Notes under the pieces: model-generated | Told to the model about the DNA's origin: nothing | The model's database searches: none | Seen by the model: only the letters and a program-made list of their open reading frames with translations | Source of the DNA: Pedobacter yonginensis | Lineage (GTDB): Bacteria > Bacteroidota > Bacteroidia > Sphingobacteriales > Sphingobacteriaceae | Length of the DNA stretch: 64,000 nucleotides | Assembly (NCBI RefSeq): GCF_003173595.1 | Contig: NZ_QGNZ01000002.1 | Coordinates: 186,001 to 250,000, forward strand | Direction: 5' to 3' | Position numbers and translations under genes: made by a program | Part shown: in pieces, positions 34,941 through 44,987 of the stretch | Position numbering within the stretch: position 1 is the first letter of the stretch | How the letters are laid out: every line of letters begins with the position of its first letter

Positions 34941-35723
34941 TTAAAATTTCAATTTAAAATGCTCTTTTGCTTGTCCCTTTTTAAAATAAACCAATCCAAT
35001 CCAAAATAAATCTATGGTTACGGTTACATCAGGTTGATTTTTAATTTCTGCCCAGGCTTCTTTCATACCTTCACTCCAGTAAATATCATCAAAAATAAGC
35101 AATGAATTTTCGGTAACTTTTGGCAAACACCATTTAAAGTAATTCAGGGTAGCCTCTTTGCGGTGATTTCCATCAATGTAAACAAAATCTAAGGTTGGTT
35201 GCTTGGCAATTACATCAGGTAGGATGGAATCGAAATTACCAACATGCAATTCTATGTTATTCAAATTGAGTGCGGTGAAATTGTTTTTAGCAACGTTAGC
35301 AGTTTCTGGGCAACCTTCTATAGTGATTATATCGGCATTGGGGTTTGCTTTTGAGAGATAGGCCGTTGTTATGCCTAAACAGGTTCCTAACTCAATGGCA
35401 GTTTTGGCTTTTGTGTGTTTTGCCAGGCGGTAAATGAGTTTTGCTAAACGCGGACTTTTCAATGCATTTTTTGCGATCTGACTTACCTTTTTGGTTTTGT
35501 TTTTATTTAGGTGAGAACCTGCTCCGAGGTCTGTAACGGTGATTATGGAATCGTCATTAAAAAGTTTTTTTCGCTGAAGTTCGATGTTTTTGTATTCGGA
35601 TTTGTCTGTAAAATCGTAAATTACCTCATCAGCTAATTGATAAACAAATGGTGAATGCGTTCCGTGTCTGCTTTTAGCTGTTAAACGGTGTTTTAAAAAA
35701 TCTGTAATAAATTGAATTATCAT
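34941..35723 (-). CDS. Class I SAM-dependent methyltransferase
   Basis: This is a 260-aa protein from the ATG at 35723; the longer frame starts with a TTG. It is an O-methyltransferase-like Rossmann protein: motif I AIELGTCLGITTAYLS near residues 112-127, motif II acidic DIITIEG near 135, and DFVYIDGNHRKEAT near 180. The start, SRHGTHSPFVYQLADEVIYD, occurs in a Bacteroidota-specific subgroup. The substrate is unknown. It is coupled to the DUF1345 gene (1-nt gap) and divergent from the SirB1-like gene (44 bp). Confidence 0.85.
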   Translation of the reverse strand: MIIQFITDFLKHRLTAKSRHGTHSPFVYQLADEVIYDFTDKSEYKNIELQRKKLFNDDSIITVTDLGAGSHLNKNKTKKVSQIAKNALKSPRLAKLIYRLAKHTKAKTAIELGTCLGITTAYLSKANPNADIITIEGCPETANVAKNNFTALNLNNIELHVGNFDSILPDVIAKQPTLDFVYIDGNHRKEATLNYFKWCLPKVTENSLLIFDDIYWSEGMKEAWAEIKNQPDVTVTIDLFWIGLVYFKKGQAKEHFKLKF

Positions 35724-35766
35724 ATATTGCAAAAGTAATTAAACGCCGCAAACGTATGTATGTTTT

Positions 35767-36639
35767 ATGGAAAATATAGCAGAGATCAGTGCTTTAGTTA
35801 AATTGCTTGATGATCCGGATGAGGAAGTATATCAACATGTAGAGAAAAAGCTTCTTGAGTATGGTGGCGAGGTAATTCACTTTTTAGAAAACGCATGGGA
35901 ACAATCCTTTGATGGACTTTTACAAGAACGGATTGAGAATATTGTCCATCAAATTCAGTTTAACACAGTTAAAGAGGATTTAAACTTATGGTATTTAAGT
36001 GGTGCTTTTGATTTGTTGCAAGGCGCCATGATTATTAACCGTTACCAATATCCAGATTTAGATGAGCAAAAGATCATCAATCAGATAGAGGAAATTAAAC
36101 GTGATATTTGGCTGGGTTTACAATATGAAATGAGCTCAGTTGAAAAGGTTAAACTCATCAACCACGTTTTATACCAACAATACGGCTTTGGTGGGAATAC
36201 CAAAAACCATCACGATCCGCAAAACTCGTATCTCAATCAGGTTTTAGAGAGCAAGAAAGGGAACCAGATTTCTTTAGCCATTATTTATTCTACCTTGGCT
36301 CAAAAGTTGGATTTACCTGTTTATGGAATAAACTTGCCCCAACACTTTATTTTGGGCTATATTGATGATAGCAAGCAAGAAGGCTCAGAATATGGGGTTC
36401 TTTTTTACATCAATGCCTTTAATAGAGGGAACATTTTCGGCAAACATGATGTTGATCAATTCCTTCGTCAGCTAAATTTAGAGTCGTTACCAGAATATTA
36501 CAGGCCATGCAGCAATACCGACATTATCAGGAGGGTAATTAGAAACTTAATCTCTGCGTATGAAAATGCAGGAGCTACAGAGAAAGTTTCCGAGTTAAAC
36601 GAACTCCAAAATATCTTGGCGGAATCTAATCAAGAATAA
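35767..36639 (+). CDS. SirB1/transglutaminase-like protein
   Basis: This 290-aa cytoplasmic protein starts with helical repeats (LVKLLDDPDEEVYQHVEKKL, about 11-30) like a HEAT unit, followed by the SirB1 N-terminal/transglutaminase-like domain: FGGNTKNHHDPQNSYLNQVL near 141-160, GNQISLAIIYSTLAQKLDLP near 165-184 and YGINLPQHFILGY near 186-198. The usual transglutaminase cysteine is not evident, and family members are mostly thought to be non-catalytic. A strong hairpin terminator follows at 36718. Divergent from the methyltransferase. Confidence 0.85.
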   Translation: MENIAEISALVKLLDDPDEEVYQHVEKKLLEYGGEVIHFLENAWEQSFDGLLQERIENIVHQIQFNTVKEDLNLWYLSGAFDLLQGAMIINRYQYPDLDEQKIINQIEEIKRDIWLGLQYEMSSVEKVKLINHVLYQQYGFGGNTKNHHDPQNSYLNQVLESKKGNQISLAIIYSTLAQKLDLPVYGINLPQHFILGYIDDSKQEGSEYGVLFYINAFNRGNIFGKHDVDQFLRQLNLESLPEYYRPCSNTDIIRRVIRNLISAYENAGATEKVSELNELQNILAESNQE

Positions 36640-37150
36640 AAAGCTTTTTTGCTACAGAGCGTCATATTTGCTGAACAGTGTGCGTCTTAAATGTCTTTTT
36701 CAGTATATAACACTAAAAAAGGGTGATTTTTTTGAAGAAAAAATCACCCTTTCTCATTATCAATCGCATTGTATGCCGGAATACCATTGTATTCAAAATT
36801 TACTTGAATTAAATTGCAATTGCTGTTGGGAAACAAATGCTTGGATTATTGCTTTCCCACAACCTACAACAACATACCTATTTATCAAGTTACAGCATAC
36901 ACGCTTAATTATTAATGATTTTTTGTTATCCGCTAAGCTTAAGAAAAATCATTCTATAAAAATATCGTAATCTCCTGATTAATAAATGATTATGAGTGAT
37001 GATTCAAAACTCACAGTAAATTCTAATTTCCAAAAATCTCATAGTGCACAAAAAACTAACTCAAAACGTTAAGTTTCTTTCTGAAAAGTGGCTGTTTAAA
37101 AATCAGTCAAATTTACATGCATAGCTTTATACAATAGATATGAAACATAA
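36640..37150. other. Intergenic between convergent SirB1-like and adhesin genes
   Basis: A 567-bp gap in all. It contains the hairpin at 36718-36752 and, at its end, the adhesin terminator at 37151-37180. The A+T-rich stretch between them has a 100-aa frame at 36668-36970 that crosses the hairpin and has no family features; I do not call it a gene. Confidence 0.6.
36718..36752 (+). terminator. Strong hairpin terminator after SirB1-like gene
   Basis: AAAGGGTGATTTTTT pairs with AAAAAATCACCCTTT around a 4-5 nt loop, 79 bp after the stop. The stem is A/T-rich at its tip and G/C-rich at its base, and works in either direction. Confidence 0.75.
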
Positions 37151-37180
37151 AGAGGGTGTTTGCAAACACAAACACCCTCT
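37151..37180 (-). terminator. Rho-independent terminator after the 2410-aa adhesin gene
   Basis: The minus strand reads AGAGGGTGTTTG, loop TGTTTG, then CAAACACCCTCT, a perfect 12-bp stem, followed by TTTATGTTT. It lies 26 bp after the stop. It is a near copy of the terminator at 44931-44960. Confidence 0.85.
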
Positions 37181-37206
37181 AACTATGCCATTTTATGCAT
37201 TAATGG

Positions 37207-40200
37207 TTACTTAGCTTCTCGAACAATTGTTATTGTACCTCGGACTTGTTTTTTATTATCATCTAATTGTAGTAGATAGAAATAAACGTCTTCATTTAAT
37301 GGCGTACCATTATAGGTACCATCCCAATTGTTTTTGTAGCTATGCGCTTTGAAAACTAAAGTACCTGAACGGTTGTAAATGCTAACCGTATTGTTTGGAT
37401 ACTTTTCGATATCAGCGATGATCCAAGCATCGTTCTTTCCATCGCCATTTGGTGTAATCATGGCTGCACGCGACTGATTAACGTCATCAGCATAAGTAAC
37501 GCTTGGCGCTGTATTGGCTATACTAGCCAACTGAGGCTGACTTCCCTGGTTAGCAATTGCAGCTGCAGATGTCTTACTTACGACAATTGTTCCTTTCAAA
37601 GTCGCTAAAGCACAATCATTAGTAGTACTTACCGTATAGGTAAATATACCGGTGTTTTTTGGTGCTCCAGAGATGGTCAATGCACCTTCATCGTAAACAG
37701 CAATTAAACCACTTGGCAAATCAATTACGGTTGCACCTGTTGCACTACCACCTATTGTATAAACAATCGGTGTGATTGCCGTATTGATAGTTGCTGTTGT
37801 ACTTACATCACCACTAGTTAAGGTTAATGCACGGATAAAAGTCCAGTTGATGTTATTACCTCCATCTACACCCGAGAATTTGTTCTCTGATGCAGAGCCG
37901 TTTCCAGCTATTGCATCTCTTAGATGAACGGATTTTAAATCGAAGTTCTTCATCGTAGATTTTAATGTATATCGACTACCCTCGATATCTGACCTCAATT
38001 CTGTAGGTTGGCATGGAGTGCCATCAGCTGTCAACACACCGTCTATTACAAAGGTTCCTGCTGGTTTAAATTTATTTGAGGCAGAAGCTTGTAAAGTAAG
38101 GTTATTAAACCTCAAATTTAAAGCATCGAATGTAAAATCTGCAAACTCTACCTTTACATCTCTAAACGAAAGCAAGGCAGGCGAGAAAGTTTTTATAAAA
38201 CCTAACTTATATCCCAAGAAGTTTACATCATTATAAACGATATCTATATCATCGCTAGTAACACTAAAGTAACGAGTATTGATGGTAGAGTTGGTTGTTT
38301 TATAATTGAATGCTCTATTATGTAAAGAGCGATAATTATCGGTAATTATTTTAGAACCTGATATATCGAATCTACTATTAGGGTTACTGTCCTCAACTAC
38401 AGCCACTAATTCAACCAGACCCTTACCGTCTGAAGTCATGGTATGCCCATTAGAATAAAATTGACCAGACATTTGTCTTAAGCTGCTAAAGGTAATGTCA
38501 TCGAGTAAATCGAAACGCCCATTGTAGAAGTATAAATAAGTATCAGGAAGTTCAGCACCATTTGTTTTAATGGTCTGACCATTAGCCGCTAGGCTACTAC
38601 CACGCATGTTGGTGTTGCCTTTATGTAGGTATAACATCCCTTTAGCCAATTCTAAGTTGCCATAGATGTTTAGATTTAAACTATAGTCGCCTAAAAATTG
38701 TGGTTCCTTCGTTGCGGCATCAGCGTTCCAAGTCATACTTCTGCAATTTGCATCAGCAATTAGGGTTACTTTAGAATCCACCACAGAGAATGAATTACCG
38801 TCAAAGAACACATCATCATTTTCAGTAGGAACTTCACCAGAAGCTGGGCCTCCACTGATAGCACTCCAGTGCGAGCCATCGCTCCAATTACCGCTGTTTC
38901 CAACCCAATAGAAGGCTCTAGGCGAAACTGTGATCGATCCGCTTGCTGTCTCACTCGTACAGCCACCCTCCGTTGTTACTTTAAAATTATATGTTCCATT
39001 TGATTGCGGTGTTCCACTAATCGTAAATTTACCAGCTTTGTAAACTCCATTTACTCCTGCAGGCAAACCTGTAACGGTTGCGCTAAAGGCATTCTCTATA
39101 GTATAAGTTATGTTTTTTATTGGAGAATAAACTAAGAGCACCTGATTTGCTTCGCCACTCGTCAGACTTATCGATGAATTTGGATCTACAACTATAGTTC
39201 CTTTTAAACCCTCTGTTGAACAGCCTCCTGTGGTGACAACTACAAAATCGAATGTACCGACTGTTCGTGGCACACCACTGATGATAAATCTACCAGGTCT
39301 GTATTGGCCTTGTACGCCGTCTGGCAAACCACTTACACTTACACCAGTGGCATTAGTTACGGTATAAACTAACTGTGAAATTTCAGTATTGACACAAACT
39401 GTTTGAGAAGCTGGTCCGCTGTTCACTGGGTTTAATGAAATGGTTGCATTTTTTGTAACGGTAAGTGTACCAGTTAACTCAAATGTTCTACATCCACCCG
39501 CGTTAACTACTGTGAAATCGAATACACCACTTGCTGTTGGTGTACCACTAATGGTAAATTTACCATCGCTGTAAACCCCACTTACGCCTACTGGCAAACC
39601 ACTAACTTTTGCCCCCGGGGCATCACTTACCGAATAAACAATTGGTGCAATTGCCGTATTGTTGCAAACAGTTTGAAATGGTTCGCCACTGCTCAGGGTT
39701 AGCTTCGCATTTGGTTTCACAACGATTATTCCCTTCGAACTCGCTGATGAACAGCCACCTGTCGAACTCACGATATATTCGAATGTACCGAGCGATCTTG
39801 CTATACCAGCGATAACGAATTGACCATCACTGTAGGCTCCAGTTAACCCTTCTGGTAAGCCACTTACGCTAGCGCCAGTGGCATTGCCTACGGCGTAAGT
39901 GATTCGTGTAATTGTACTATTGATGCAAACCCCTTGATTGCTTGTTGTAGGGTCACTAATCAATGATAAATTTGCTCTTTTTAATACAGTAATTGTGCCT
40001 GTTGAGCTCACTGTTGAACAGTCGCCACTAGCATTTAATACATATTTAAAGCTACCGCTTGAGGTTGGAGTTCCACTGATGGTAAATGTTCCTTCACTGT
40101 AAACACCATTTATCCCAGCTGGCAAACCACTTACGGTTGCACTTGTAACATTACTTAAGCTATAAAGAATCGGCGTCATTCCTGTATTGTTACAAACAGA

Positions 40201-43200
40201 CTGAGACGCAGAGCTACTGTTCAGTGTTATCCTTGCATTTGGTTTCACATTGATTGTACCTGTTAAACTCGCCGATGAACAGCCGCCGATGGTGCTTACT
40301 GTATAAGTGAATGAGCCGCTTGATGTTGGCGTGCCAATTATGGTTATTGTACCCTTGCTGAAAGCACCGGTTACTCCTGCTGGCAAACCGGTTACGGTTG
40401 CACTGTTGGCATTGCTTATGCTATAAATAATACCGCTTATCGCTCTATTAACACATAGGGTTTGAGCGGTTGTTGCGACCGCAGTGTTTAATGTTAATGT
40501 TGCAATTGGTGAAACATTAAGTGTTCCTTTCAGGCTAGCGGATGAACAACCACCGGTAGTGCTTACAGTATAATCAAACTTACCGCTTGATGTAGGTATG
40601 CCATTGATGGTAAAATCACCCTCACTGTAAACTCCAGTTACGCCTAATGGCAAACCACTTACAGTTGCTCCTGTTGCACTACCGCCTACCTTATAAACAA
40701 TATTAGCAATTGTGCTATTGATACATGCTGTTTGAGTGCTCGCACCACTGTTGAGTGTTAAGGTTGCATTTGGCGTAACATCAATGGTTCCTGTCAAACT
40801 TGCTGAAGAACAGCCGCCGATAGTATTTACTAGATAAGTGGATGTACCACTTGATGTTGGTGTTCCGCTGATGGTTAGTTTACCTGCGATTAAAACACCT
40901 CTTACTCCCGCAGGCAAACCAGTTACGGTTGCGCTTGTTGCATTGCTTAAGCTATAGATGATGTTGTTTATCGCCTTATTGACACATACTATTTGAGCGC
41001 TTGTTTCAACCGCACTGTTTAAGGTTAAGCTTGCATTTGGCGTAACATTGATTGTTCCTGTTAGGCTAGCTGATGAACAGCCGCCTATAGTGCTCACCGA
41101 ATAAGTGAAGGAACCGCTTGATGTAGGTGTACCACTGATGGCCAGGGTACCTTTAGATGCATCATATATGCTGGTTATGCCTTCTGGCAAACCAGTTACC
41201 GTAGCCCCTGCGGCATTGCTTGCGGTGTAGGTGATGCTGTTTATCGCTTTATTGATACACACTGTTTGAGAGGCCGTGCCATTGCTGAGTGCTAATGTGG
41301 CATTTGTTGTAACATCGATTTTCCCTGTCAAACTTGCTGAAGAACAGCCGCCTGTTGTAGTTACTGTATAACGGAAGGTACCGCTTGATGTTGGTGTGCC
41401 ACTAATTGTGAAATTGCCAGCACTATATACCCCCTTAACTCCCGCTGGTAAGCCAATTACTGTCGCACCTGAAGCATTGCTTACCGAATAGGTTACAGTT
41501 TCTATTGGCGTTTTGACGCACACCACTTGATCGGCTAATCCATTAGTCAAGGTTAGTAAATCGGCATTAACGGTTATCTTACCGGTAGCCGTTGCCCCTA
41601 AACAGCCTCCTGAGGCAGTTATCACATAATCGAATGTACCACTTGTCGCTGGTGTACCACTAATAGTCAGAACACCTCGCAAAGCATCGTAAGTGCTGGC
41701 TAAGCCATTTGGCAAACCAGTTACGATTGCACCAGTGCCATTGCTTAAGGTATAGATGATGTTACTTATCGGTTTATTGACACACACTGTTTGGGAAGCC
41801 GCCCCCATGCTCAGTGATAATGTCGTATTTGGTGTGATGTTAATATTTCCAGTCAAACTCGCAGATGAACAGCCTCCTATCGTGCTTACTGTATAAGGGA
41901 AAGCACCGCTTGAAGTTGGCGTGCCACTGATGGTTAACGTAGCTTTAGATGCATCATAAATGCCTGCGACACCATCTGGCAAACCTGTTACGGTTGCAGC
42001 CGTTGCATTGCTCAAGCTATAGGTGATGTTATTTATCGCTCTATTGATACAAACCGTTTGTGAGGCCGATCCGACGCTCAGTGATAATGCCGCACTTGGT
42101 GTAACATTAATTGTTCCTTTCAAACTTGCTGATGAGCACCCACCTGTGGTGAGGACTGTATAAGCAAAACTACCGCTTGATGTTGGTGTGCCACTAATGG
42201 TGAAATTATCCGCAGTATAAACACCTTGTACGCCCGCCGGCAAACCAGTTACCCTTACGCCTGTGGCATTGCTTACTGAATAAACAATCGGGCTAACCGA
42301 CGTATTCACGCAAACGATTTGAGAGGCAGTGCCACTCGCTAAGGTTATGAAATCGGCGTTAACCGTTATGTTACCTGTAGCGCTAGCAGATTTACAACCA
42401 CCCGTTGTGACTATTGCGTAATCAAATGTGCCTCTTGCAGTTGGCGTGCCACTTATCGTGAACTTACCCGCATTAAAAACACCCTTAACTCCTGCTGGTA
42501 AACCACTTATGCTTGCACCAGTGGCATTGCTTATTGAATAAGAAATTGGGGCAATCGCCTTATTGATACAAACCACTTGAGAAGCTGAGGTACTGGTTAA
42601 AGTGATTAGATCGGCATTAACCGTTATCTTACCTGTAGCTTGAGAACAGCCCGCAGACGTGGTTACCATATAATCGAATGTACCGCTTGCTGTTGGCGTT
42701 CCGCTTATGGTGAAATTGCCATTACTAAATAGGCCTTTTAGCCCTTCTGGTAAACCAGTTACGGTTGCACTAGTGGAGTTGCTTACCAAATAGCTTATCG
42801 TTTTAATTGGCGTATTGATACAAACGGTTTGAGAAGCCGTGCCACTGGTCAAGGTTAACAGCTCGTTGTTAACTGTAATATTTCCGGTTGTTGTAGTTGT
42901 TGAACAACCATTTGTAGCGGTTACCGTATAAGTGAATGAACCGCTTGATATTGGTGTACCGCTAATGGTCAAGTTATCTCCAGTATAAACTCCTTTTACG
43001 CCAACAGGCAAGTTACTTACACTCGCTGTTATGGCACTGCTTACATTATAAGTTATCGGCGTTATAGCCTTGTTAATACAAGTAGTTGTGCTTGCACTGC
43101 TGCTGCTAAGAGCTAAAACTGGATTTGCATTATCAAATTTTGCGTTGGTTACATTACCCAAGCTAGAGCCATTGAATACGTTGAGTATTGAACCTACGAC

Positions 43201-44439
43201 GTTTACATCTGTTAAATTAGCAGAAACGATGGTAAAAGGTGAAGCGTCTTTTTTAAGATTGGTTTGCAAACCTGGGATAGAACTTTGAATACGAACTTGA
43301 TTGCCACAAGCAGATTTGGGCGTATTGATGGCATTCAGAATGCTGAAAGTTGCACCAGCAGTAAATGTGTAAGTATCGCCTTCTGTAAGGTAATAATTCT
43401 GAGTGATAGAACTTGTGGATGTACCTTGCTCAATCTTAGCGTTACTAGCAAAGCTAACGTCAAGGAAAGAGGCACTTGTTGAAGTTGAAATCAAATTGGC
43501 AGTACCCGTTTTGGCGGTAAAACTCACATCGCCATAAGCAATTGCCGTAGTATTTACATTATTATCACCTTGAACAGTACTGAATAATCCGTCAGGTGCA
43601 GTTATCCTAATTAGTGAATTCTCAACTCTGAAACTGGTTAAATTTAGTCTAGTTAAATTCCATGCATTTTGATCAGTAAGTTCAATAGTAGAATTGGAAA
43701 TGTTTAGCGCGCGAGACGTACCAATAGGGAAAGAATTGCTCTTAAAAGCACTTGCTTTTAAAAGTTTGCCATTGGTATTTAAGGTACCGGCATTATGATT
43801 GATTATGGTTGAATATCCGGCTGTTTGTCCACATCTAAAGTCATCTTGAAGAGTATAGCTTCCAGATCCTGAAAAAGTTATGCTCTTAGAATCGAAGATA
43901 CAGATTGTACCAGATGTAATGGTATGACTCGAAGTACCTGAAAAATTCAAATTCGAAAGGATTCTGCTGGCACCAGTAAAATTCGCACTTCCAGTAATGT
44001 TTAAGGTTCCATTATACAAAATGGCTTCAAATTTTGGATCATCAAAAGTAATATTTCTGCAAGTACCCCCCTTCGCAACGTTTATTTCATAACCAGCAAT
44101 ACGACCAAATGAACCTGAATTAAATACCACATCATCTTCATCCGTAGGGATACGACCTGCTGAGGTACCCTTGCTGGTGAAGCTCCAATGCTCGGGATCA
44201 TTCCAATTTCCACCACCTCCAATCCAAAACATCGTTTTTCCCACTAATGCCTTCTTAACAAATGAGGCACTCGATCGATTTTTGCTCAAATGTGCCTTTG
44301 AGGGGGCTTTCAAATTGCTTTTAACAACGAAACTAGAATTGCCATTCCAATGATAATTGGCTGCCTTTGAAAAGGAGGCAACACACATTAGAAAGGCAAT
44401 AATCATGAGGGTTTTACCCAAGCGGATAATGTCATTCAT
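37207..44439 (-). CDS. Giant T9SS type B cargo protein with 17 Ig-like repeats (paralogue 1)
   Basis: This 2410-aa secreted protein begins with a signal peptide (MNDIIRLGKTLMIIAFLMCV, cleavage near SKA). A module opening WIGGGGNWNDPEHWS spans about residues 70-440. Then come 16 tandem Ig-like units of about 85 aa (about 440-1838), each with VCxN, ATVTGLPAGVxGVY, ISGTPTSSG and GGCSSAS, so each has two cysteines. A second WVGNSGNWSDGSHWS module (about 1838-2150) and one more Ig-like unit precede the end. The C-terminus carries PNGDGKND (near 2326), NRSGTLVF and NWDGTYNG, the gliding-motility-associated/T9SS type B sorting domain. It is a probable surface or secreted adhesin. It lies directly downstream of its paralogue at 44988-53135, with its own terminator. 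Confidence 0.93.
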   Translation of the reverse strand: MNDIIRLGKTLMIIAFLMCVASFSKAANYHWNGNSSFVVKSNLKAPSKAHLSKNRSSASFVKKALVGKTMFWIGGGGNWNDPEHWSFTSKGTSAGRIPTDEDDVVFNSGSFGRIAGYEINVAKGGTCRNITFDDPKFEAILYNGTLNITGSANFTGASRILSNLNFSGTSSHTITSGTICIFDSKSITFSGSGSYTLQDDFRCGQTAGYSTIINHNAGTLNTNGKLLKASAFKSNSFPIGTSRALNISNSTIELTDQNAWNLTRLNLTSFRVENSLIRITAPDGLFSTVQGDNNVNTTAIAYGDVSFTAKTGTANLISTSTSASFLDVSFASNAKIEQGTSTSSITQNYYLTEGDTYTFTAGATFSILNAINTPKSACGNQVRIQSSIPGLQTNLKKDASPFTIVSANLTDVNVVGSILNVFNGSSLGNVTNAKFDNANPVLALSSSSASTTTCINKAITPITYNVSSAITASVSNLPVGVKGVYTGDNLTISGTPISSGSFTYTVTATNGCSTTTTTGNITVNNELLTLTSGTASQTVCINTPIKTISYLVSNSTSATVTGLPEGLKGLFSNGNFTISGTPTASGTFDYMVTTSAGCSQATGKITVNADLITLTSTSASQVVCINKAIAPISYSISNATGASISGLPAGVKGVFNAGKFTISGTPTARGTFDYAIVTTGGCKSASATGNITVNADFITLASGTASQIVCVNTSVSPIVYSVSNATGVRVTGLPAGVQGVYTADNFTISGTPTSSGSFAYTVLTTGGCSSASLKGTINVTPSAALSLSVGSASQTVCINRAINNITYSLSNATAATVTGLPDGVAGIYDASKATLTISGTPTSSGAFPYTVSTIGGCSSASLTGNINITPNTTLSLSMGAASQTVCVNKPISNIIYTLSNGTGAIVTGLPNGLASTYDALRGVLTISGTPATSGTFDYVITASGGCLGATATGKITVNADLLTLTNGLADQVVCVKTPIETVTYSVSNASGATVIGLPAGVKGVYSAGNFTISGTPTSSGTFRYTVTTTGGCSSASLTGKIDVTTNATLALSNGTASQTVCINKAINSITYTASNAAGATVTGLPEGITSIYDASKGTLAISGTPTSSGSFTYSVSTIGGCSSASLTGTINVTPNASLTLNSAVETSAQIVCVNKAINNIIYSLSNATSATVTGLPAGVRGVLIAGKLTISGTPTSSGTSTYLVNTIGGCSSASLTGTIDVTPNATLTLNSGASTQTACINSTIANIVYKVGGSATGATVSGLPLGVTGVYSEGDFTINGIPTSSGKFDYTVSTTGGCSSASLKGTLNVSPIATLTLNTAVATTAQTLCVNRAISGIIYSISNANSATVTGLPAGVTGAFSKGTITIIGTPTSSGSFTYTVSTIGGCSSASLTGTINVKPNARITLNSSSASQSVCNNTGMTPILYSLSNVTSATVSGLPAGINGVYSEGTFTISGTPTSSGSFKYVLNASGDCSTVSSTGTITVLKRANLSLISDPTTSNQGVCINSTITRITYAVGNATGASVSGLPEGLTGAYSDGQFVIAGIARSLGTFEYIVSSTGGCSSASSKGIIVVKPNAKLTLSSGEPFQTVCNNTAIAPIVYSVSDAPGAKVSGLPVGVSGVYSDGKFTISGTPTASGVFDFTVVNAGGCRTFELTGTLTVTKNATISLNPVNSGPASQTVCVNTEISQLVYTVTNATGVSVSGLPDGVQGQYRPGRFIISGVPRTVGTFDFVVVTTGGCSTEGLKGTIVVDPNSSISLTSGEANQVLLVYSPIKNITYTIENAFSATVTGLPAGVNGVYKAGKFTISGTPQSNGTYNFKVTTEGGCTSETASGSITVSPRAFYWVGNSGNWSDGSHWSAISGGPASGEVPTENDDVFFDGNSFSVVDSKVTLIADANCRSMTWNADAATKEPQFLGDYSLNLNIYGNLELAKGMLYLHKGNTNMRGSSLAANGQTIKTNGAELPDTYLYFYNGRFDLLDDITFSSLRQMSGQFYSNGHTMTSDGKGLVELVAVVEDSNPNSRFDISGSKIITDNYRSLHNRAFNYKTTNSTINTRYFSVTSDDIDIVYNDVNFLGYKLGFIKTFSPALLSFRDVKVEFADFTFDALNLRFNNLTLQASASNKFKPAGTFVIDGVLTADGTPCQPTELRSDIEGSRYTLKSTMKNFDLKSVHLRDAIAGNGSASENKFSGVDGGNNINWTFIRALTLTSGDVSTTATINTAITPIVYTIGGSATGATVIDLPSGLIAVYDEGALTISGAPKNTGIFTYTVSTTNDCALATLKGTIVVSKTSAAAIANQGSQPQLASIANTAPSVTYADDVNQSRAAMITPNGDGKNDAWIIADIEKYPNNTVSIYNRSGTLVFKAHSYKNNWDGTYNGTPLNEDVYFYLLQLDDNKKQVRGTITIVREAK
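38925..43115 (-). repeat. Coding array of 16 Ig-like repeats (~255-265 bp)
   Basis: Sixteen consecutive units encode the GLPxGVxGVY / ISGTPTSSG / GGCSSAS pattern. Units vary in sequence, with substitutions in most, so it is an aged array rather than a fresh expansion. Two units have an insertion that turns the usual VY segment into YDASKxT. Confidence 0.85.
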
Positions 44440-44930
44440 AAACTAATAATGGTTTTTAATTACGTATTATTACTCATACATAAATATGTTTTTTATATAA
44501 GTTAAACATACATATATATAATATAACTTTTGCAATTATATAAAATAAAGACTACTACACCAAACTTTTTTATTAATCATTTTTATAAGTTAAATCATAC
44601 AAAAATGACCGATATGGCCTCATATACTAATAAAACGTTTTAGATAGGGGAAAAAATCTTGCTATTGTCATTGTTAAGAATTTGACAGAGCTAAATAAAT
44701 GAGCTATTTTAAGCTATACAAATTGAGTAAATTTTATTATACTTTATTATTGCTTTTAAGAACTACAATTTTTAAATGGAATCACCTGCGAAATTGAGGT
44801 TCAATCAACATACAAAGCAAAGAATGACAGGGTGGTTTACATCTGTTCAGCCATTTAAGGAATTACATTGAGTCATTTTTTCATGTTTCCCAGTTAGACA
44901 CAGATTTTTAGAAGCAATTGTACCAAAAAA
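44440..44930. other. A+T-rich gap between the two adhesin paralogues
   Basis: About 490 bp of strongly A+T-rich DNA upstream of the 2410-aa gene. No ORF and no clear TAnnTTTG box stand out. The gap ends at the terminator of the upstream paralogue, so the 2410-aa gene must have its own promoter here. Confidence 0.5.
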
Positions 44931-44960
44931 AGAGGGTGCCTGTAAACACAGACACCCTCT
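44931..44960 (-). terminator. Rho-independent terminator after the 2715-aa adhesin gene
   Basis: The minus strand reads AGAGGGTGTCTG, loop TGTTTA, then CAGGCACCCTCT, followed by seven T. The stem is 12 bp with one G-T wobble. It lies 27 bp after the stop and differs from the terminator at 37151-37180 by four bases, two of which compensate each other. Confidence 0.88.
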
Positions 44961-44987
44961 TGTCATTCCATTTTTATACCTGAAGGG

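Noticed and set aside
36668..36970. 100-aa ORF after the SirB1-like gene
   Set aside because: It runs through a strong terminator hairpin, has poor composition and no family features.
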